DNA of 64,000 bases from Halopelagius fulvigenes (GCF_042662625.1 NZ_JBHSXH010000015.1:1426001-1490000), one strand, 5' to 3'; shown: positions 32,137-41,550, counted from the stretch's first letter. Notes: generated by a model not told the origin, from the letters alone. Numbers and translations are program-made.

Positions 32137-34362
32137 TTAGTCTTCGGTGGTGTAGCGACGCTCGTAACCGAACGGTTCGTACTCGCGGCCGCCGCCTTGG
32201 TAGAACTTGTTGAAGAACTCCACGTACTCGAGACGCACCGCCTGCAGGCCGGCGCTGGTCACGCCGAGGATGAGCACGAGGAGGTGGCCGAACACGAGGA
32301 CGAGGAGACCGATGAGGATGGTCGCCGCGTCGCCGTGGACGAGGCCGCCGAACATGATCGTCGCCTCGCTGTGGTGCTCGAGGACGTACTTCGGACCGTG
32401 GTTGAGCATGAAGTGCCACTCATCACCGTGGTCGCCCGGGATGGCGTACACGCCGAAGAACAGGAGATTGACCGTGAAGGCCATCCCCGCCTTCGCCAGC
32501 ATCACCGCGCCGATACGCGTGTACGACAGCACGTTCACGAGGACGTTGATGAACTCGACGGCCTCGATGGGCTCGCCCATCACGAGGAGGGCGAGTCCGA
32601 CGAAGAACGCGACGAGTCCGGCCCATCCGACCATGGCCGGGAACCCGGCGAAGCCGAGGGGAAGGACGCCCTCGGACGTGAACGTCGTGAACATGAAGTC
32701 CGGGGCGGTCCCGCGGGTCACGTCCGAGAATATCCAGATCCACAGGCCGTTCAGCATCAGAATCCACGAGGCGCTCTCGAAGATGGCGTGCTTCAGGTCG
32801 TGAAGCTCGTAGTTGTCCACGAAGTCGAAGATGAACCCGATGTTGAGGTGGACGACGCCGACCAGCAGGCTCACGACGAGCCAACCGAGCGCCCACTCGC
32901 TGGTGGCGGGGGAGAGGCCCTTCTCTATCGGCGGGTGGCTCATGTGGAGCACGCCCTCCCAGAAGTACGTCGAGATGAGGTGCAGCCCGAATATCTCGCC
33001 GTACAGGACGCCGAAGATGGCCGTGAACAGCCCGGCCGCGAGGGTGACGCCGCCCATGCTCTTGAACGCCGGGCGCTCGTCGAACTTGGACCACAGGAAG
33101 TAGCCGATTCCCATGTAGATGAGCCCGTAGCCGAGGTCACCGATCATGAACCCGAACAGGAGCGGGAACGTCAGGAACAGGATGATCGTCGGGTCGAGCT
33201 CGAAGTAGCTCGGCTTGCTGACGGCATTCACCAGGATCTCGAACGGTTTGACCGCGCCGGGGTTGCTCTGCACCGTCGGCGGTTCGTCGTTCTGCATCAC
33301 GACCGCGTTCCCGCCGTCGGCGCGCGCCTCGTCGGCGTCGCCACCGTCGGCCGCGGTCGGCGAACCCGTGCCGTCGCCGCCGGGGCCCGCGGGGATGTCC
33401 TCGCGGACGTGGTCGTCGCCGTCGGACGTGAACGACGCGCGCTCGAGTTCCTCGACCTGCACGCGGTCGCCGACGGTCTCCTTCAGCGCGGCTTTGAACT
33501 CGGTGTAGCGCTCGGAGGGGATCCACCCCTCGGCGATGAACGCGTTCTCCGTCGTCGCGAACGAAAGCGGCGCTTCCGTCTTCTGGACGTCGATCGCGAG
33601 TTTCTCCTCGGCGGCGAGGAGGAAGCCCGCGGCGTCGAGTTTCAGGTTCTCGATTTCGTCCTCGACGGAGTCGAGCTTCGAGCGAATCTGCTGCGCCTCC
33701 TGTTCGAGGTCGCGGACGTGGTTCTCGGGGCTCCCCTCGGCGTCGGGAACCTCGACGGAGACGAAGTCCGCCCCGACGAGAGCGTCCGCGAGCGCCGAGT
33801 CGTCGGCGTTCTTCGAGGGGTAGGCGAACACGGCGAGTATCCGGTCGCCCGCGAACACCTCGTGCGAGCGGATGTCGTCCGCGTCCCCGAGGGCGCGTTC
33901 TATCTGCTCCCGTTTCCCGCGTCCGACCGAGACCTGCAGGGTGTCGTACCCGGAGAGCAGGTCGAGGTCGATCCCGAGGTCCACGAACGGCGACATCTCG
34001 TCGATCCGTTCCTCGATCTCGCGGAGCTCCTGTCGGAGCTCCTGTCGTTCGTCGTCGAGGTCGTTGACCTGCTCTCGAATGTCTTCGAGGTCCGATTCGA
34101 GCGCCTCGTCGGTGACGATGCGGGTCGGCCCCGCGTCGTCGTCGGAGACGTCGAGCATGCTCTCGAGCGAGCGGATGGTGACGAGCTTCTCGGAGGCCTC
34201 CTCGGCACCTTCGACGGGGTCGCCGGGGTCGAAGCCCTCCCACGTGTCGTCGTATTCCGTGACGTGCAGCAGGTTCAGGTCGTGGACCGTCTCGATGACG
34301 GGGTCCATCACGCGCTTGGACCCGGTCACGGAGACCTTGCTCATCTGCTCAGGTCTGAGCAT
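32137..34362 (-). CDS. atpI: A-type ATP synthase subunit I
   Basis: A 741-residue stator subunit. The cytoplasmic N-terminal half (residues 1-375) has two coiled-coil arms, for example DIREQVNDLDDERQELR. The membrane half has eight or so helices, including the channel region FGFMIGDLGYGLIYMGIG and the arginine helix near LSYTRIGAVMLAKAGMAF. An acidic linker of Asp, Gly and Ala joins the halves, longer than in many archaea. Its start overlaps the atpH stop by 14 bases. Confidence 0.95.
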   Translation of the reverse strand: MLRPEQMSKVSVTGSKRVMDPVIETVHDLNLLHVTEYDDTWEGFDPGDPVEGAEEASEKLVTIRSLESMLDVSDDDAGPTRIVTDEALESDLEDIREQVNDLDDERQELRQELREIEERIDEMSPFVDLGIDLDLLSGYDTLQVSVGRGKREQIERALGDADDIRSHEVFAGDRILAVFAYPSKNADDSALADALVGADFVSVEVPDAEGSPENHVRDLEQEAQQIRSKLDSVEDEIENLKLDAAGFLLAAEEKLAIDVQKTEAPLSFATTENAFIAEGWIPSERYTEFKAALKETVGDRVQVEELERASFTSDGDDHVREDIPAGPGGDGTGSPTAADGGDADEARADGGNAVVMQNDEPPTVQSNPGAVKPFEILVNAVSKPSYFELDPTIILFLTFPLLFGFMIGDLGYGLIYMGIGYFLWSKFDERPAFKSMGGVTLAAGLFTAIFGVLYGEIFGLHLISTYFWEGVLHMSHPPIEKGLSPATSEWALGWLVVSLLVGVVHLNIGFIFDFVDNYELHDLKHAIFESASWILMLNGLWIWIFSDVTRGTAPDFMFTTFTSEGVLPLGFAGFPAMVGWAGLVAFFVGLALLVMGEPIEAVEFINVLVNVLSYTRIGAVMLAKAGMAFTVNLLFFGVYAIPGDHGDEWHFMLNHGPKYVLEHHSEATIMFGGLVHGDAATILIGLLVLVFGHLLVLILGVTSAGLQAVRLEYVEFFNKFYQGGGREYEPFGYERRYTTED

Positions 34363-34681
34363 GCACCGCCTCCTCGAACCGTTCGATGGCGTATTCGACC
34401 GCCTCGTCAGCGTTGCCCTTCGCGTCTTCGACGAGCTCCTCGCGCGCCTCCTCGCCGCGCTTCAGAATCACCTCGCTCTCCTCCTCGATCTCTGAGCGAG
34501 CTTCGTCGAGACGTTCCTCCTCGTATTCACGCGCCTCTTCCTCGGCCTGTTGACGGATCTCCTCTGCCTCGCGTCGCGCCTCCGCGATACGCTCCTCGCG
34601 GTCGGCCTCGGCCTCTGCGACGATGTCGTCGGCCTCGTTCTCGGCAGTCTTGATCCGTTCGAGAACCTCTGGTCTCGGCAT
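34349..34681 (-). CDS. atpH: A-type ATP synthase subunit H
   Basis: A 110-residue, almost wholly alpha-helical coiled-coil protein (EEIRQQAEEEAREYEEER and similar repeats). It is the partner of subunit E in the peripheral stalk. It is the first gene of the nine-gene operon, with a TATA box about 32-39 bases upstream of its ATG. Confidence 0.93.
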   Translation of the reverse strand: MPRPEVLERIKTAENEADDIVAEAEADREERIAEARREAEEIRQQAEEEAREYEEERLDEARSEIEEESEVILKRGEEAREELVEDAKGNADEAVEYAIERFEEAVHAQT

Positions 34682-34712
34682 ACTCGTATCACTGAGAAGT
34701 TGCAGTACCGGC

Positions 34713-34720
34713 GTATAAGG
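34713..34720 (-). promoter_or_regulatory. promoter of the ATP synthase operon
   Basis: CCTTATAC on the minus strand lies 32-39 bases before the atpH start and is the only good TATA element in the divergent gap to the methyltransferase gene. That gene has its own GTTATGAG box at 34830-34837. Confidence 0.6.
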
Positions 34721-34861
34721 TGTTTGCGGAACACGCGCGTGAATACGGTGGGTTTTCGGAGGGTGAAAACGCGAGCCCCCGCAGAGGGGGACGAACGGTC
34801 GCCGTTCGAGAACGACGCTGAATCCGCACCGTTATGAGAGCCGGGGGCGAATCCGGTGGCG

Positions 34862-35530
34862 ATGGGAGTCCTCGAAGACAAATCACGGGCCCGTCTGTTC
34901 TACAAGTACCTCTCGAAGGTGTACGACCGCGTGAACCCCTTCGTCTGGAACGAGGAGATGCGCGACGAAGCGCTCGAACTCCTCGACCTCCGGGCCGACG
35001 ACCGGGTGCTGGACGTGGGCTGTGGAACCGGATTCGCCACCGAGGGACTCCTCCGCTACACCGACGACGTTCACGGACTCGACCAGAGCGCCCACCAGTT
35101 GGAGAGGGCATTCGCCAAGTTCGGGAAGAACGACGACGTGCGGTTCTACCGCGGCGACGCGGAGCGTCTCCCCTTCGCCGACGACTCCTTCGACGCCGTC
35201 TGGTCCTCGGGCTCTATCGAGTACTGGCCGAACCCCGTCGCGGCGCTTCGGGAGTTCCGCCGCGTCGTCGAACCCGGCAGTCGCGTCCTCGTCGTCGGCC
35301 CCGACTACCCGAAGACGACGCTGTTTCAGAAGCTCGCGGACACGATAATGCTGTTCTACGACGAACACGAGGCCCAGCGGATGTTCGAGGAGGCCGGCTT
35401 CGTCGAGATAGAACACCACATCCAGCAGGCCCGCCCCGGCAGTCCGCGCGCCATCACGACGGTCGCTCGCGCGCCCGAGGAGGAAGCGGGCGGCGACGGT
35501 TCGACCGAGGCCGTCGAAACCGACGCGTAA
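34862..35530 (+). CDS. class I SAM-dependent methyltransferase (UbiE/MPBQ-like)
   Basis: A 222-residue methyltransferase starting MGVLEDKSRARLFYKYLSK. Motif I is VLDVGCGTGFATEGLL (near residues 49-64), followed by acidic HGLD, motif II-like SFDAVWSSGSIEYWPNP, and GSRVLVVGPDYPK. The start and the YDRVNPF segment resemble plastid-type 2-methyl-6-phytylbenzoquinol methyltransferases, which suggests a quinone or prenylated aromatic substrate. The exact substrate is not certain. It is divergent from the ATP synthase operon. Confidence 0.85.
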   Translation: MGVLEDKSRARLFYKYLSKVYDRVNPFVWNEEMRDEALELLDLRADDRVLDVGCGTGFATEGLLRYTDDVHGLDQSAHQLERAFAKFGKNDDVRFYRGDAERLPFADDSFDAVWSSGSIEYWPNPVAALREFRRVVEPGSRVLVVGPDYPKTTLFQKLADTIMLFYDEHEAQRMFEEAGFVEIEHHIQQARPGSPRAITTVARAPEEEAGGDGSTEAVETDA

Positions 35531-35631
35531 CCGAGGCGCGTTCCGCGTTCGCCTTCCGCCCGCGACGCCCTCCGCGCACAGCGTCGCCTCGCGTCCCATC
35601 GTCCGTCCCCTCGCCCCTACCTGTTCTACCG

Positions 35632-36120
35632 TCACGCCCCGACGACCGCCGAGAGTCGCGCGAGACGTCCGCCCTCCCGGTACACGGTCACCGTCACCGT
35701 CCGCCCCGCCGCGAGCGTCGGGTCGTTCGTCCCCGCGACGGCGAACGACGCGCGTTCGCCCGCGGACCACGTTCCGTCGGAGGCGGCGTTGAACGGCCCC
35801 GTCGGACCCGAGCGAAAGCCGCGCGCGGAGAAGAACGGAACCGGCGGTTGACGGCGTAGCGGCGTCCCGTCGATTTCGACGCGGACGCTGAGGCGTCGAA
35901 CAGAGAGCGGGGGACCCCGCTCGTGCGTCAGCGCCACGGTGTCGTCGGCGACGGAGAGCGAGAACGCGACCCGTGCCGTCGAGTGACCGCCGGTCGGGGG
36001 CGCAGCGAGATCATCGGACGCGAGCGCGACGGTTCCCGCGGCGACGACGGCGGTCAGAGCGACGGCGACGCCGACGAGGACGGCGACGCCGACGACCGGT
36101 GAGAGGGCGCGGTCGGACAC
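35632..36120 (-). CDS. archaeal type IV pilin
   Basis: A 162-residue protein whose N-terminus MSDRALSPVVGVAVLVGVAVALT-like is the archaeal pilin signature: a short charged leader, a prepilin peptidase site near RALS, then the hydrophobic assembly helix (SPVVGVAVLVGVA). The mature part is a beta-rich exposed domain. PibD-type cleavage would release the leader before assembly. A TTCTTATACT box lies 21-30 bases upstream, so it has its own promoter despite lying 43 bases after the next gene upstream. Confidence 0.88.
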   Translation of the reverse strand: MSDRALSPVVGVAVLVGVAVALTAVVAAGTVALASDDLAAPPTGGHSTARVAFSLSVADDTVALTHERGPPLSVRRLSVRVEIDGTPLRRQPPVPFFSARGFRSGPTGPFNAASDGTWSAGERASFAVAGTNDPTLAAGRTVTVTVYREGGRLARLSAVVGA

Positions 36121-36140
36121 GGAGGCGGTGGCCGCCTCAC

Positions 36141-36150
36141 AGTATAAGAA
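36141..36150 (-). promoter_or_regulatory. TATA box of the pilin gene
   Basis: TTCTTATACT on the minus strand, 21-30 bases before the ATG at 36120. Confidence 0.6.
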
Positions 36151-36163
36151 GGTTCCTCGGGCG

Positions 36164-37507
36164 CTACTCTTCGGGCGTCTCGGTCGTCCGGTTGGTCTGC
36201 TCCTCGTGGATGAGCGGCGGTTCCGACGACTCGACGGAGAGCAGGACGACCGAGATGTCGTCGATGGCGGTTATCTGGTACGACTGACCGGGCGCGAGCG
36301 TCCACAGCTGCCCGTCTTCCCCGGTTCGGCCGACGCTCGTACTCCGCCCGCCCGTCGGGCCGACGGTGATTCTCGCGTCCACGGGTTTGCCCGTCTCGGA
36401 GTCGTTCAGTCGGATAAGCACCGGTCCGCCGGAGTACGTCCGGTAGGCCGTCAGTTCGAGGCCGTCCTTGACGGCGGTTCCGGCCTTCTCCGTCTCCATC
36501 GTGTCGAGCGGGCGGCGCTGGTACTCCTTGAACACGGTCTTCGACCCGCTGTCGACGAACGCCGAGAGATGTCCGCGTTCGTGTTGGATTCGGACGAGGT
36601 AGCTGTCGCCAGAGCCGACGACGTCGGAACCGTTCTGCGCGAGGCGGAGCGCGTAGATGTTCGGGTACAACTCGGCGGTGATGTTCAACGCCTCGGGCGT
36701 CGTGATGCTCTCTGCGCCGCGCTGGCGGAGGTTCCCGCGGTACGCCTCCCTGACGTACGTTCCGTTCCGAATGACGCCGAGGACGACGCTGTCGGGGCCG
36801 GACTGGACGAAGAAGCGGGAGGACTCCGCCTCCCCGCTGAGTACCGTCACGACGTGGCGGCGAACGGGACCGGTGAACGTGTCGAGCTCCCGTTCGAGGT
36901 CCGCAGAGCGTTCGGTGATAGAGAAGTCGGGAGTCGACTGCGCTAGCTCCGCGATTCGGCTGCGCCGTTCCTCCAGCGCGGACGCCCGAATGTCGATGAT
37001 CGCCAGTTCGATGAGGAGCCTCCGCGCGGACATCTCACCCGCGCTGTAGGCGGACAGCACCGTTCGCTGGCGCGCGCGGAGGTTGATGACGCGCTGTTCG
37101 ACGTTGCTCAGTTCCCCTAACAGCAGTTGCTGGCGGCGTTCGACCGTCGGTGCGGACTCGATGCGGTCGATTCGGCGCAGCGTCTCCATGCGCGCGGCGG
37201 TCGCGTTCGACTCGAAGGAGAGCGCCGGTCCGAGGTCCACGGTCCGGGTTTCGAGCGTGCTCCGTTCGACGGCGCTCGGAGGGATGCCGAGGACGCCGAG
37301 ACGTTCCGTTCGCGCCGTCTCGTTCGCGATCAGCCCCCGTGACGGCGTGGCTCGGTTGGTCTCCTCGTCTACGACCGGTCCGCCTCGAAGCGGGTCCGCC
37401 GTCTGCGACGGAGCGGCCGTATCCGGCGGTGTAGCCGTCGTTCCCGCCGCGGCGGCGACGGACGAGAGGACGAGGAGGACGGCGAGCGTTACGGGGAGGG
37501 CTCTCAT
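36164..37507 (-). CDS. large exported protein with coiled and beta domains (DUF7094/7096-like)
   Basis: A 447-residue protein with a signal peptide (MRALPVTLAVLLVLSSVAAAAG). A helical middle follows (YSAGEMSARRLLIELAIIDIRASALEERR). The C-terminal beta part includes VRIQHERGHLSAFVDSG and PVDARITVGPTGGRSTSVG. It looks like an extracellular haloarchaeal protein of unknown role, conserved beside a pilin and a membrane HTH protein. DUF assignment is tentative. Start at the ATG 37507, where the signal peptide begins. Confidence 0.6.
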   Translation of the reverse strand: MRALPVTLAVLLVLSSVAAAAGTTATPPDTAAPSQTADPLRGGPVVDEETNRATPSRGLIANETARTERLGVLGIPPSAVERSTLETRTVDLGPALSFESNATAARMETLRRIDRIESAPTVERRQQLLLGELSNVEQRVINLRARQRTVLSAYSAGEMSARRLLIELAIIDIRASALEERRSRIAELAQSTPDFSITERSADLERELDTFTGPVRRHVVTVLSGEAESSRFFVQSGPDSVVLGVIRNGTYVREAYRGNLRQRGAESITTPEALNITAELYPNIYALRLAQNGSDVVGSGDSYLVRIQHERGHLSAFVDSGSKTVFKEYQRRPLDTMETEKAGTAVKDGLELTAYRTYSGGPVLIRLNDSETGKPVDARITVGPTGGRSTSVGRTGEDGQLWTLAPGQSYQITAIDDISVVLLSVESSEPPLIHEEQTNRTTETPEE

Positions 37508-37664
37508 ATCCGGTCGGTACAGTTTCACAGTACTAAAAACGCAGTCATTTCGCCCTCAGATAACGTAGCAGGTTCTCAGCCGGCCGTTCGCGGCGGTATC
37601 GGCGGTCGAGTCGCGTTCAACCGATGGAAAGCGTTTTGAGAGTCCCCCGTCGAAACACCAGCAA

Positions 37665-38894
37665 ATGCGGAGTGTCGCACTTTTCACAGCCCTCCTCCTC
37701 GTGCTCTCCGGCGCCGGACCCGCCGTCGCCGCGCCGGACTCGGCGGCCGCCTCCGGGACGGACGGAGCCGCCGCCCTCCGCTCGTCGGCGGACGGTGCCG
37801 TCCGAGCACAGACGAGCTCCTCGCTCGACCAATCGCCGGAGACGGTGATGAGAGTCGCCCTGCGAGCGGACCAAAGCGCCAAGTGGCGCGTCGAAGTCAG
37901 ATACCAACTCAACGACGAGAACGAGACGCGCGCGTTCGAGAAAATCGGCCGCGAGTACGAACGCGGAGAGTCCGACGTCGGCGTGGACGCCGATCTGTTC
38001 AGGAACATCGCCGCGCAGGCCAGCGACACGACGGGCCGGGAGATGGAGATTCGGAACGCGACGTACGACTACTCCGTGAACGACGGCACCGGAACGCTCT
38101 CGATGTCGTTCGTCTGGACGAACTTCCTCAAGGAGGGCGAGGGCCGGAGTCTCCGCCTCGGCGACGTCTTCCTCGTTCCGAGCGACCAGTCGGAATCGAC
38201 GCCGACGTGGCTGTCGCTGATGGGCGAGAACCAGCGGATGATCATCCACCCGCCCGAGGGGTACACGACGAACACGACGAGTATCCCGGTGAAACAGCAG
38301 AGCAACGCAATCATCCTGGAGGGCCCCTCCGACTTCAACGACGACGAGCGCCTCGTCGTCACGTACCGACAGACCGCCCGAGAGCGCTTCGAGTGGCCCC
38401 TCTACCTCGGCGGCGGGGCCGTCGTCCTCGTCGCCCTCGCAGTCGGCGCGGCGGTGGTGCTCCGCAGCCGACGCGACGGCGGCGCGGACGCACCCGCCAA
38501 CGCGACGGACGGGTCGCGGCCCGGCGGTGCGACCGCGGCGACGAACGGCGGGACGCCCGCGGGCGGCGCGGTACCGGCGGGCGACTCTGACGAGAACGGC
38601 GACGCCGTCGCCGGACCGATCGACCCTGGACCCGGAGACGGCGGGAACGCTGACGAGGACGAGGTGGACGTGTCGCTGCTCTCGGACGAGGAACGCGTCG
38701 AGTACCTCCTCGAACAGAACGGCGGGCGGATGAAGCAGGCGAACATCGTCAAAGAGACCGGATGGTCCGACGCCAAGGTGTCGCAACTGCTCTCTGCGAT
38801 GGCCGACGACGGGCGCGTGACGAAACTCCGCCTCGGTCGGGAGAACCTCATCTCCCTGCCGGACGGGGACGGCACGGAAGACGGGACGGCCTGA
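37665..38894 (+). CDS. membrane-anchored winged-helix regulator
   Basis: A 409-residue protein with four parts. It has a signal peptide (residues 1-23) and an extracellular beta-rich domain (about 45-230). One transmembrane helix follows (WPLYLGGGAVVLVALAVGAA, near 245-265). A cytoplasmic part then consists of a Gly/Asp-rich linker and a C-terminal winged helix (EYLLEQNGGRMKQANIVKETGWSDAKVSQLLSAMADDGRV). An outside sensor joined to an inside DNA-binding domain by one helix suggests one-component signalling across the membrane. Targets are unknown. It is divergent from the exported protein gene at 37507, and they may share control. Confidence 0.82.
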   Translation: MRSVALFTALLLVLSGAGPAVAAPDSAAASGTDGAAALRSSADGAVRAQTSSSLDQSPETVMRVALRADQSAKWRVEVRYQLNDENETRAFEKIGREYERGESDVGVDADLFRNIAAQASDTTGREMEIRNATYDYSVNDGTGTLSMSFVWTNFLKEGEGRSLRLGDVFLVPSDQSESTPTWLSLMGENQRMIIHPPEGYTTNTTSIPVKQQSNAIILEGPSDFNDDERLVVTYRQTARERFEWPLYLGGGAVVLVALAVGAAVVLRSRRDGGADAPANATDGSRPGGATAATNGGTPAGGAVPAGDSDENGDAVAGPIDPGPGDGGNADEDEVDVSLLSDEERVEYLLEQNGGRMKQANIVKETGWSDAKVSQLLSAMADDGRVTKLRLGRENLISLPDGDGTEDGTA

Positions 38895-39034
38895 CGCGCC
38901 GGAGAGCGTTTTCGACCGTCGATTTTCCGACCGACGGTTTCCGCGCGGAGTCCCGTTTCGGTACCGCGGTTACCGGTCGGTTCCGCGACGGGTCCTCCGA
39001 AAGTGTTTACGTCCCCCAATGAGACGGAACGATG

Positions 39035-39838
39035 ATGAAGGTTCTCGTGACCGTAAAGGAGGTCGCGGAGGTCCAAGACGACTTCGAGATAGCGGACCTC
39101 GGCGTCGATCCGAGGTACCTCGAGTACGACCTCAACGAGTGGGACGAGTACGCGGTCGAGGAGGCCGTGCAACTGAAGGAGGCGGCCGACGAGGACGTCG
39201 AGGTCGTCTCGGCGACCGTCGGCCCGGAGCGAAGCGAGGAGACGATTCGGATGGCGCTGGCGAAGGGCGTCGACCGCGCGGTTCGCATCTGGGACGACAC
39301 GCTCGAAGAGCGGGGTCTACTGGACGTGGCCGCGAAGGCGCGACTCCTCGGGGCCGTCGTCGACGAGGAGGACCCCGACCTCGTGCTGTCGGGCGTGCAG
39401 GCGAACGACACCGGGTTCGGTGCCACGGGCGTCTACCTCGCCGAGAGCGCCGGATTCGAGTGGGGTGCCGTCGTGAACGCCCTCGACAAGGAGCGAGTCC
39501 TCGAAGAGGGCGTCGCGGGCGTCCACCGCGAGCTCGAAGGCGGCGTCGAGGAACTGACGGAGATAGAGATTCCGGCGGTGTTGACCATCCAGACGGGTAT
39601 CAACGACCCGCGGTACGCCAGCCTCCGCGGCATCCGGCAGGCGCAGTCGAAGGAGATAGCCGAGAAGTCGCTCGCGGACCTCGGGTTCGACGCGACGGCG
39701 GTCGAAAGCAGTCTGCACCTCACGGATATGTACGAACCCGAGAGCGAGTCGGACGCGACGTTCTTCGAGGGCGATGCGGGGGAGCAAGCGGTGCAACTCG
39801 CTGACGCCCTCCGCGAGAAGGGGGTGGGCGCGGAATGA
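39035..39838 (+). CDS. etfB: electron transfer flavoprotein, beta subunit
   Basis: A 267-residue protein. It has the AMP-binding nucleotide fold MKVLVTVKEVAEVQDDFEI, the family motif LAKGVDRAVRIWDD, and VLSGVQANDTGFGATG. It forms a heterodimer with EtfA to carry electrons from dehydrogenases to the quinone pool. ATG codons at 39032 and 39035 are both possible; a GTTTACG box is about 27-31 bases upstream. It overlaps etfA by four bases (ATGA). Confidence 0.94.
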   Translation: MKVLVTVKEVAEVQDDFEIADLGVDPRYLEYDLNEWDEYAVEEAVQLKEAADEDVEVVSATVGPERSEETIRMALAKGVDRAVRIWDDTLEERGLLDVAAKARLLGAVVDEEDPDLVLSGVQANDTGFGATGVYLAESAGFEWGAVVNALDKERVLEEGVAGVHRELEGGVEELTEIEIPAVLTIQTGINDPRYASLRGIRQAQSKEIAEKSLADLGFDATAVESSLHLTDMYEPESESDATFFEGDAGEQAVQLADALREKGVGAE

Positions 39839-40791
39839 CGTCGAACGTGCTCGTCGTCACCGACCACCGCCGCGGGTCGCTCCGCGACGTGAGTTACGAA
39901 CTCCTGACGGCCGGTCGGGAACTCGCCTCGGAGACGGGCGGCGAACTCCACGCCGCCGCGATAAGCGGTCGGGTCGAGAAGTTCGCCGAGGAGCTAGATT
40001 GTGAGGGCGTGGACGTCGTCCACACCGTCGAACACGGCGAGGAGTTCAACCACGACGTGTACGTGCAGGCCGTCGCCGCCCTCTCGGCGGAACTGGACCC
40101 GCAGTTCATCGTCATGCCGCACTCGGTGAATGGCCTCGACTACGCGCCCGCCGTGGCGAGTCGCCTCGACGTCCCCCTCGTCACGGACGCGACGGACGTG
40201 GCGTTCGACGAGAGGCTCACAGTGACGCGGGAGATGTTCGGGTCGAAAGTCGAGACGACGGTGGACGTAGAGGCCGAACGCGCGGCCGTGACCGTTCGCG
40301 GCGGCGAGTGGGTGCCCACGGATGAACCCGGCGACGCGGAGATACGGCCGTTCGACTTCGAACCCGACGAGAGCGCGGTCAACTCCCACGTCACCGGCTA
40401 TCAGGAGGTCGGTAACGGCGACGTGGACATCTCGGACGCGGACGTGCTCGTCTCCGTCGGGCGCGGCATCGAAGAGGAGGAGAACCTCGAACTCGTCGAA
40501 CGTCTGGCCGACGCACTCGGCGCGACGCTGTCGGCGTCGCGGCCCATCGTGGACAACGGCTGGCTCCCGGCGAACCGGCAGGTCGGACAGTCCGGGAAGG
40601 TCGTCACGCCGGACGTGTACATCGCCGTCGGCATCTCCGGCGCGGTCCAACACGTCGCCGGGATGAAAGACTCGGACACCATCGTCGCCATCAACACCGA
40701 CCCGAACGCCCCCATCTTCGACATCGCGGACTACGGCGTCGTCGGCGACCTGTTCGACGTGGTACCGGCGCTCATCGAGCAGTTCGAGTGA
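39835..40791 (+). CDS. etfA: electron transfer flavoprotein, alpha subunit
   Basis: A 318-residue FAD-binding subunit. The N-terminal domain starts MTSNVLVVTDHRRGSLRDVSYE. The C-terminal FAD domain has SASRPIVDNGWLPANRQVGQSG, VYIAVGISGAVQHVAGMKDS and INTDPNAPIFDIADYGVVGD, the standard ETF-alpha signature. It is co-translated with etfB. A T-run after its stop may end the transcript. Confidence 0.96.
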   Translation: MTSNVLVVTDHRRGSLRDVSYELLTAGRELASETGGELHAAAISGRVEKFAEELDCEGVDVVHTVEHGEEFNHDVYVQAVAALSAELDPQFIVMPHSVNGLDYAPAVASRLDVPLVTDATDVAFDERLTVTREMFGSKVETTVDVEAERAAVTVRGGEWVPTDEPGDAEIRPFDFEPDESAVNSHVTGYQEVGNGDVDISDADVLVSVGRGIEEEENLELVERLADALGATLSASRPIVDNGWLPANRQVGQSGKVVTPDVYIAVGISGAVQHVAGMKDSDTIVAINTDPNAPIFDIADYGVVGDLFDVVPALIEQFE

Positions 40792-40805
40792 GACGTTAGG
40801 CGGTG

Positions 40806-40811
40806 TTTTTT
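40806..40811 (+). terminator. T-run after etfA
   Basis: Six thymines 15 bases after the etfA stop, without a strong hairpin, fit an archaeal intrinsic terminator. Confidence 0.4.
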
Positions 40812-40843
40812 CGGTCAGATTTCGTCGGGCCAACGGAACAGCA

Positions 40844-41362
40844 TCACTCTGCTCCGGTGCGGAGTGCGTGGACGTCGTACCGTTCGAAGAGCGGTTTGGT
40901 CCCTTCGTTGCGGTGCGCCCTGATGGCGGCGACTGCGACGACGGACGCACCCGCCGACTCCACAAGGTCCGTCGCCGCCCGCATCTGTGTACCCGTCTCT
41001 ATCCAATCGTCGACGACGAGAGCGCGGTCGTCCACGTCGAGTTCGTCCGGGTGGAGTTCGAGCGACTTCGCGTCCTCGGAGTAATCCGTTATGTCCCGTC
41101 GGAGCAACTCGTCGTCCGGATAGGGGAGTTTGCCTCCTTGTCGAACGGGGACGAACCCGACGCTCATCTCGGTGGCGACGGCGGAGCCCAACACGAATCC
41201 GAGGGCGTCGATACCGACGACGACGGTCGGTTCCGAGTCGACCCCCGCACAGAGGTCGGTTCTGAGCGCCGCGAAGGTATCGGCGTCACCGAACAGCGGA
41301 GAGATGTCGTACCGACCGGCGGTGTCGGTCCCCATCTGCTCGAAGTATTCCTCGTAATCCAT
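40844..41362 (-). CDS. phosphoribosyltransferase family protein
   Basis: A 172-residue type I PRTase. It starts MDYEEYFEQMGTDTAGRYD, has VGIDALGFVLGSAVATEM and GFVPVRQGGKLPYPDDELLR, and the PRPP motif ALVVDDWIETGTQMRAA. It looks like the adenine/xanthine branch and may salvage a purine, but could equally be regulatory. The ATG at 41362 is chosen; an in-frame GTG at 41386 would add eight residues. It is divergent from the prenyltransferase gene, with hairpin element copy B between them. Confidence 0.82.
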   Translation of the reverse strand: MDYEEYFEQMGTDTAGRYDISPLFGDADTFAALRTDLCAGVDSEPTVVVGIDALGFVLGSAVATEMSVGFVPVRQGGKLPYPDDELLRRDITDYSEDAKSLELHPDELDVDDRALVVDDWIETGTQMRAATDLVESAGASVVAVAAIRAHRNEGTKPLFERYDVHALRTGAE

Positions 41363-41493
41363 GCTATCAGTGTCGAGCGGAGACACATGAATCAGTGGCC
41401 GAGTCGGGTGCCGAGGAACGCCGCGGAGAGCACCGTATCCCCACCGACGTCGTCAAACGGACAACCGGAGTTCGGTTGCCGGCCGGGCTAGCT

Positions 41494-41550
41494 TCCTTTT
41501 TCCTCCAGGTTTTGTCGGGGGTGCGTAGCACCCCCGAGAAAAAGTGGGTC
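41494..41550. repeat. A/T-clamped stem-loop element, copy B
   Basis: TCGGGGGTGC (41515-41524) pairs perfectly with GCACCCCCGA (41528-41537) over a three-base loop, flanked by TTTT and GAAAAA clamps. The left flank has CTTTTTCCTCCAG and the right AAAGTGGG, matching copy A at 15294-15372 in plan and flanks but not in the stem sequence. It lies in the 231-base gap between two divergent genes. Confidence 0.65.

Noticed and set aside
40803..40829. A third copy of the A/T-clamped hairpin element after etfA
   Set aside because: The T-run and TCAGATTT are faintly like the left flank, but no hairpin or right flank follows; better read as a terminator.
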